Of a stretch of 15,191 bases of DNA, positions 13,301 to 15,191 are shown piece after piece (the first letter of the stretch is position 1; every line of letters starts with the position of its first letter). A program made the translations under genes and the position numbers. The notes under the pieces were generated by a model that saw only the letters and a program-made list of their open reading frames with translations, was not told the origin of the DNA and did not search any database. Source of the stretch: JBGOUP01 sp041477655 (GTDB lineage: Bacteria; Patescibacteriota; UBA1384; 2-12-FULL-50-11). The stretch covers positions 1 to 15,191 of the forward strand of contig JBGOUP010000022.1 of NCBI GenBank assembly GCA_041477655.1, given 5' to 3'.

Positions 13301-14021
13301 CACTATTTCATTAATATGTGGCGACTGCCTCAATGCATTGGAGGGGATAGAAAGCGATTCAGTTAATCTCATTTTTGCCGATCCACCCTACAATCTTTCG
13401 GGTAAAGACTTTATCACAGTAAGGAATGGCAAACGAGTTAAGCTCGATAAAGGAGATTGGGATAAAGTTAGCAATATACATGAGTTCAACCGGAAATGGA
13501 TTAGTGAATGTGTTAGAGTATTAAGCCCAAATGGGACGATATGGATTTCCGGTACATTGCATAACCATCCTTCAGTTGGTGTGCTCCTTAAGGAGAGCGG
13601 TCTATGGATTATCAATGACGTTGTCTGGTATAAGCCAAATGCAACCCCCCTCTTATCTAGGAATCGCTTTGTACCATCTACTGAAATAATATGGGTTGCG
13701 AGCAAGTCTAAAAAATATTATTTCAATTACGACATTGCGAAACAGATTAATGGTGGAAAACAAATGCGCAATTTGTGGGAAATTAATGCTCGAAGACACA
13801 TAACTAGTCATCCAACCGAGAAGCCTGAGGAATTATTATCCCGGATAATAAACATCGCTAGCACTAGCGACGACCTGATACTTGATCCATTCTTGGGCTC
13901 TGGCACTACCGGTGTGATTGCTAAGCGTTTAGGCAGACGATTTCTTGGGATTGAATTAGATCCAACATACTTCGAGATCGCAAAAAGAAGAATAGGCCTG
14001 GAGCAAAAACAAGCACTCTAG
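13287..14021 (+). CDS. Beta-class adenine DNA methyltransferase 2 of the R-M operon
   Basis: 244 residues from ATG 13287, which has AGAAGGA just upstream and overlaps the end of methyltransferase 1; earlier starts in this frame are less plausible. Same motif order as its neighbour: DPPYNLSG (32-39), HPTEKPEELL, DPFLGSGTTG (200-209). The two proteins are clear paralogues, but diverged through the middle, where target recognition lies. Two methyltransferases beside one type IIS endonuclease is the usual arrangement for an asymmetric target, each modifying one strand. Last gene of the operon; no convincing terminator is seen in 14022-14205. Confidence 0.92.
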   Translation: MVGSDTISLICGDCLNALEGIESDSVNLIFADPPYNLSGKDFITVRNGKRVKLDKGDWDKVSNIHEFNRKWISECVRVLSPNGTIWISGTLHNHPSVGVLLKESGLWIINDVVWYKPNATPLLSRNRFVPSTEIIWVASKSKKYYFNYDIAKQINGGKQMRNLWEINARRHITSHPTEKPEELLSRIINIASTSDDLILDPFLGSGTTGVIAKRLGRRFLGIELDPTYFEIAKRRIGLEQKQAL

Positions 14022-14205
14022 TTAAGGAAGCGACTCTTTATGCGATGGGTATCAAACTGACCAGCAAGGATTGGTTGGCAAGATTTTTGATTAAGTCGTT
14101 GACCAGTCCACGACGAGGTTATAGGAGTCATCTATGTTGATCGGTTTGATACACTGTTGTTGTAGCCGGTGCTAATTTAACGATTCGCCGGCCATTTCAG
14201 AGGAA

Positions 14206-14490
14206 CTATTCCCTAGTGTGAGAACCCTTCAAGTATGCGTAGACATAGGTTGAAGCAGAGTCTCCCCCGCCAGAGTCACCGTCGAACCCTCGTTCGTGGA
14301 GAGCACTTTCAGCTACTCTCGCAGAATTTTCTGAATCTGCCGGGCAGTACACCCAGCGACCACCATTCCGTTCGACAGCATGATCGACGAATAGACGTTG
14401 TTCGGCATTGCTAGCAATACCCGCATACCAATAACGGAATTCGCCCGTTATATAGCTGGTTATCTCTTCGATTATTTGATTTGCATTCAT
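14206..14490 (-). CDS. Small GIY-YIG-like protein
   Basis: 94 residues. The pattern YWYAGIASNAEQRLF (20-34), an acidic position at E61 in RVAESALHERGFDG, and GGGDSASTYVYAYLK near the end resemble a family of small bacterial proteins that look like minimal GIY-YIG nuclease domains: a Y-x-G-I strand, then Arg, then Glu. The first Tyr of a canonical GIY is not obvious, so activity is uncertain. The gene stands alone on the minus strand between the restriction operon and the repressor gene. No Shine-Dalgarno sequence precedes the ATG, as with other genes here. Family recall is from memory; I hold it moderately. Confidence 0.65.
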   Translation of the reverse strand: MNANQIIEEITSYITGEFRYWYAGIASNAEQRLFVDHAVERNGGRWVYCPADSENSARVAESALHERGFDGDSGGGDSASTYVYAYLKGSHTRE

Positions 14491-14630
14491 GTTGTTGGTT
14501 CTAGATTGTTACTTATTACTCATTAAGCCTCGACCGCCCGCCCCTCCTAGCTGCTCTTATGGGGCAACACGGGAACTCATCGCCATCATACCATAACTGA
14601 CAATGGGTGGAAACATAGTAAGTTATCGCC

Positions 14631-14659
14631 TTGACAGTAAATCACAATTCAAGTATGGT
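14631..14659 (+). promoter_or_regulatory. Leaderless promoter of the LexA-like gene
   Basis: TTGACA (14631-14636), exactly 17 bases, TATGGT (14654-14659). The ATG of the repressor gene begins seven bases after the -10 box, at the expected transcription start, and there is no Shine-Dalgarno sequence. The message is therefore probably leaderless. Confidence 0.75.
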
Positions 14660-14665
14660 ACCCGT

Positions 14666-15191
14666 ATGAAAGACAAGCTCACTAAGGTTCAATTGGCAAT
14701 ACTTAGGCTCGTAATGCTAAGGGGGCTAGACAATCTAACCTTTCAGCAGATTGCGGATGAGGTTGGACTGAATAACCGTCAGTCGGTTGGCCATCACCTA
14801 ACTCAGCTCGAAAAGAGAGGGTTACTGAATCTTGCTTCAGGTAAAGTTTCCAGGCCCGGGTTATCTAGGAACATCTTAACGATCCCAATACTTGGCTTAG
14901 CTGACTGCGGACCGGCTAAACAATTAGTCGAAGAGAGTATAGCGGGATATATAATGATTTCCACCGGATTCGTTGGTCAAAAGCAAAAAAAGCTTTTTGC
15001 CGTACAAGCGGTTGGTAATTCGATGAATAACGCTAGGTTCAAGAGGCGATCAACTGACTCTAATACCAAAACAATTGAAGATGGGGACTATTTGATTATT
15101 GATCCCGAAATTCAAATGCCCAACCCTGGGGAGTACGTACTATCGATAGTTGATGGTGCTGCCAATATAAAAAAGTTCTACAAAGACGAGG
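14666..15191 (+). CDS. LexA/UmuD-like self-cleaving repressor, 3' end cut by window
   Basis: 175 codons are visible and the frame is open at the window end. An N-terminal winged helix (about 5-58, FQQIADEVGLNNRQSVGHHL) resembles the LexA DNA-binding domain. An S24 peptidase domain follows: predicted cleavage pair C81-G82 in LADCGPA, nucleophile S119 in GNSM, DGD (139-141) and the general-base lysine K169 in ANIKK. LexA of E. coli cleaves Ala-Gly, whereas UmuD cleaves Cys-Gly, so this protein combines a LexA layout with a UmuD-type bond. An insert of about 14 residues separates GNSM from DGD. It probably represses DNA-damage genes, but could be a mobile-element repressor. No operator repeat was identified with confidence. 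Confidence 0.85.
   Translation, partial: MKDKLTKVQLAILRLVMLRGLDNLTFQQIADEVGLNNRQSVGHHLTQLEKRGLLNLASGKVSRPGLSRNILTIPILGLADCGPAKQLVEESIAGYIMISTGFVGQKQKKLFAVQAVGNSMNNARFKRRSTDSNTKTIEDGDYLIIDPEIQMPNPGEYVLSIVDGAANIKKFYKDE

Noticed and set aside
12970..13705. Minus-strand frames opposite the methyltransferases
   Set aside because: Shadows of two genes with clear motif IV and motif I sequences.
14022..14205. Short plus-strand frame after the second methyltransferase
   Set aside because: About 40 codons to a TGA, no start signal or motif; treated as non-coding.

Overview
The window looks like a chromosomal segment of a Candidate Phyla Radiation (Patescibacteria) bacterium. This is an inference from compact operons with overlapping genes, a short enolase, a fused-function sugar-phosphate isomerase, a serine recombinase whose 3' end runs antisense into a tRNA gene, and starts without ribosome binding sites. 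No rRNA or ribosomal marker is present to fix the lineage. UGA acts as stop (isomerase and first methyltransferase), so a UGA-recoding lineage is not supported.

Layout. (1) 1-2134: a large serine recombinase lies between two perfect 87-bp inverted repeats. The right repeat contains the last six bases of a tRNA-Ala(GGC) gene; the left repeat continues into an alternative recombinase tail and a strong terminator. An 18-bp copy of the tRNA 5' end lies further right. (2) 2135-2578: a small membrane protein. (3) 2596-6420, minus strand: an overlapping operon of bifunctional phosphoglucose/phosphomannose isomerase, enolase (eno) and cofactor-independent phosphoglycerate mutase (gpmI), that is, entry and lower steps of glycolysis. 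(4) 6421-7233: 813 bp without a gene but rich in structure. It holds two related short plus-strand transcription units (promoter, ATCACC/GGTGA hairpin, terminator) and a candidate minus-strand structured RNA of about 320 nt with its own promoter and U-tract terminator. (5) 7234-7848: a HAD-type nucleotidase-like gene. (6) 7849-8172: a candidate minus-strand sRNA with a C-rich loop.

(7) 8135-14021: an A+T-rich accessory island. Four units start with the same 26-37 bp element, which ends at or near the start codon: a NYN-domain RNase gene broken by an in-frame TAA, a PD-(D/E)XK/DUF5655 nuclease-like gene, an unknown small gene, and a restriction-modification operon (AlwI-family type IIS endonuclease plus two beta-class adenine methyltransferases, probably one per strand of an asymmetric site). 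A small DNA-binding-like protein sits between the third and fourth units without the element. (8) 14206-15191: a small GIY-YIG-like protein on the minus strand and the start of a LexA/UmuD-like self-cleaving repressor with a leaderless promoter, cut off by the window end.

The most unusual points are the shared 5' element that heads unrelated accessory genes, like a cassette array; the inverted-repeat recombinase with two possible tails; and the RNA-rich region upstream of the glycolytic operon.
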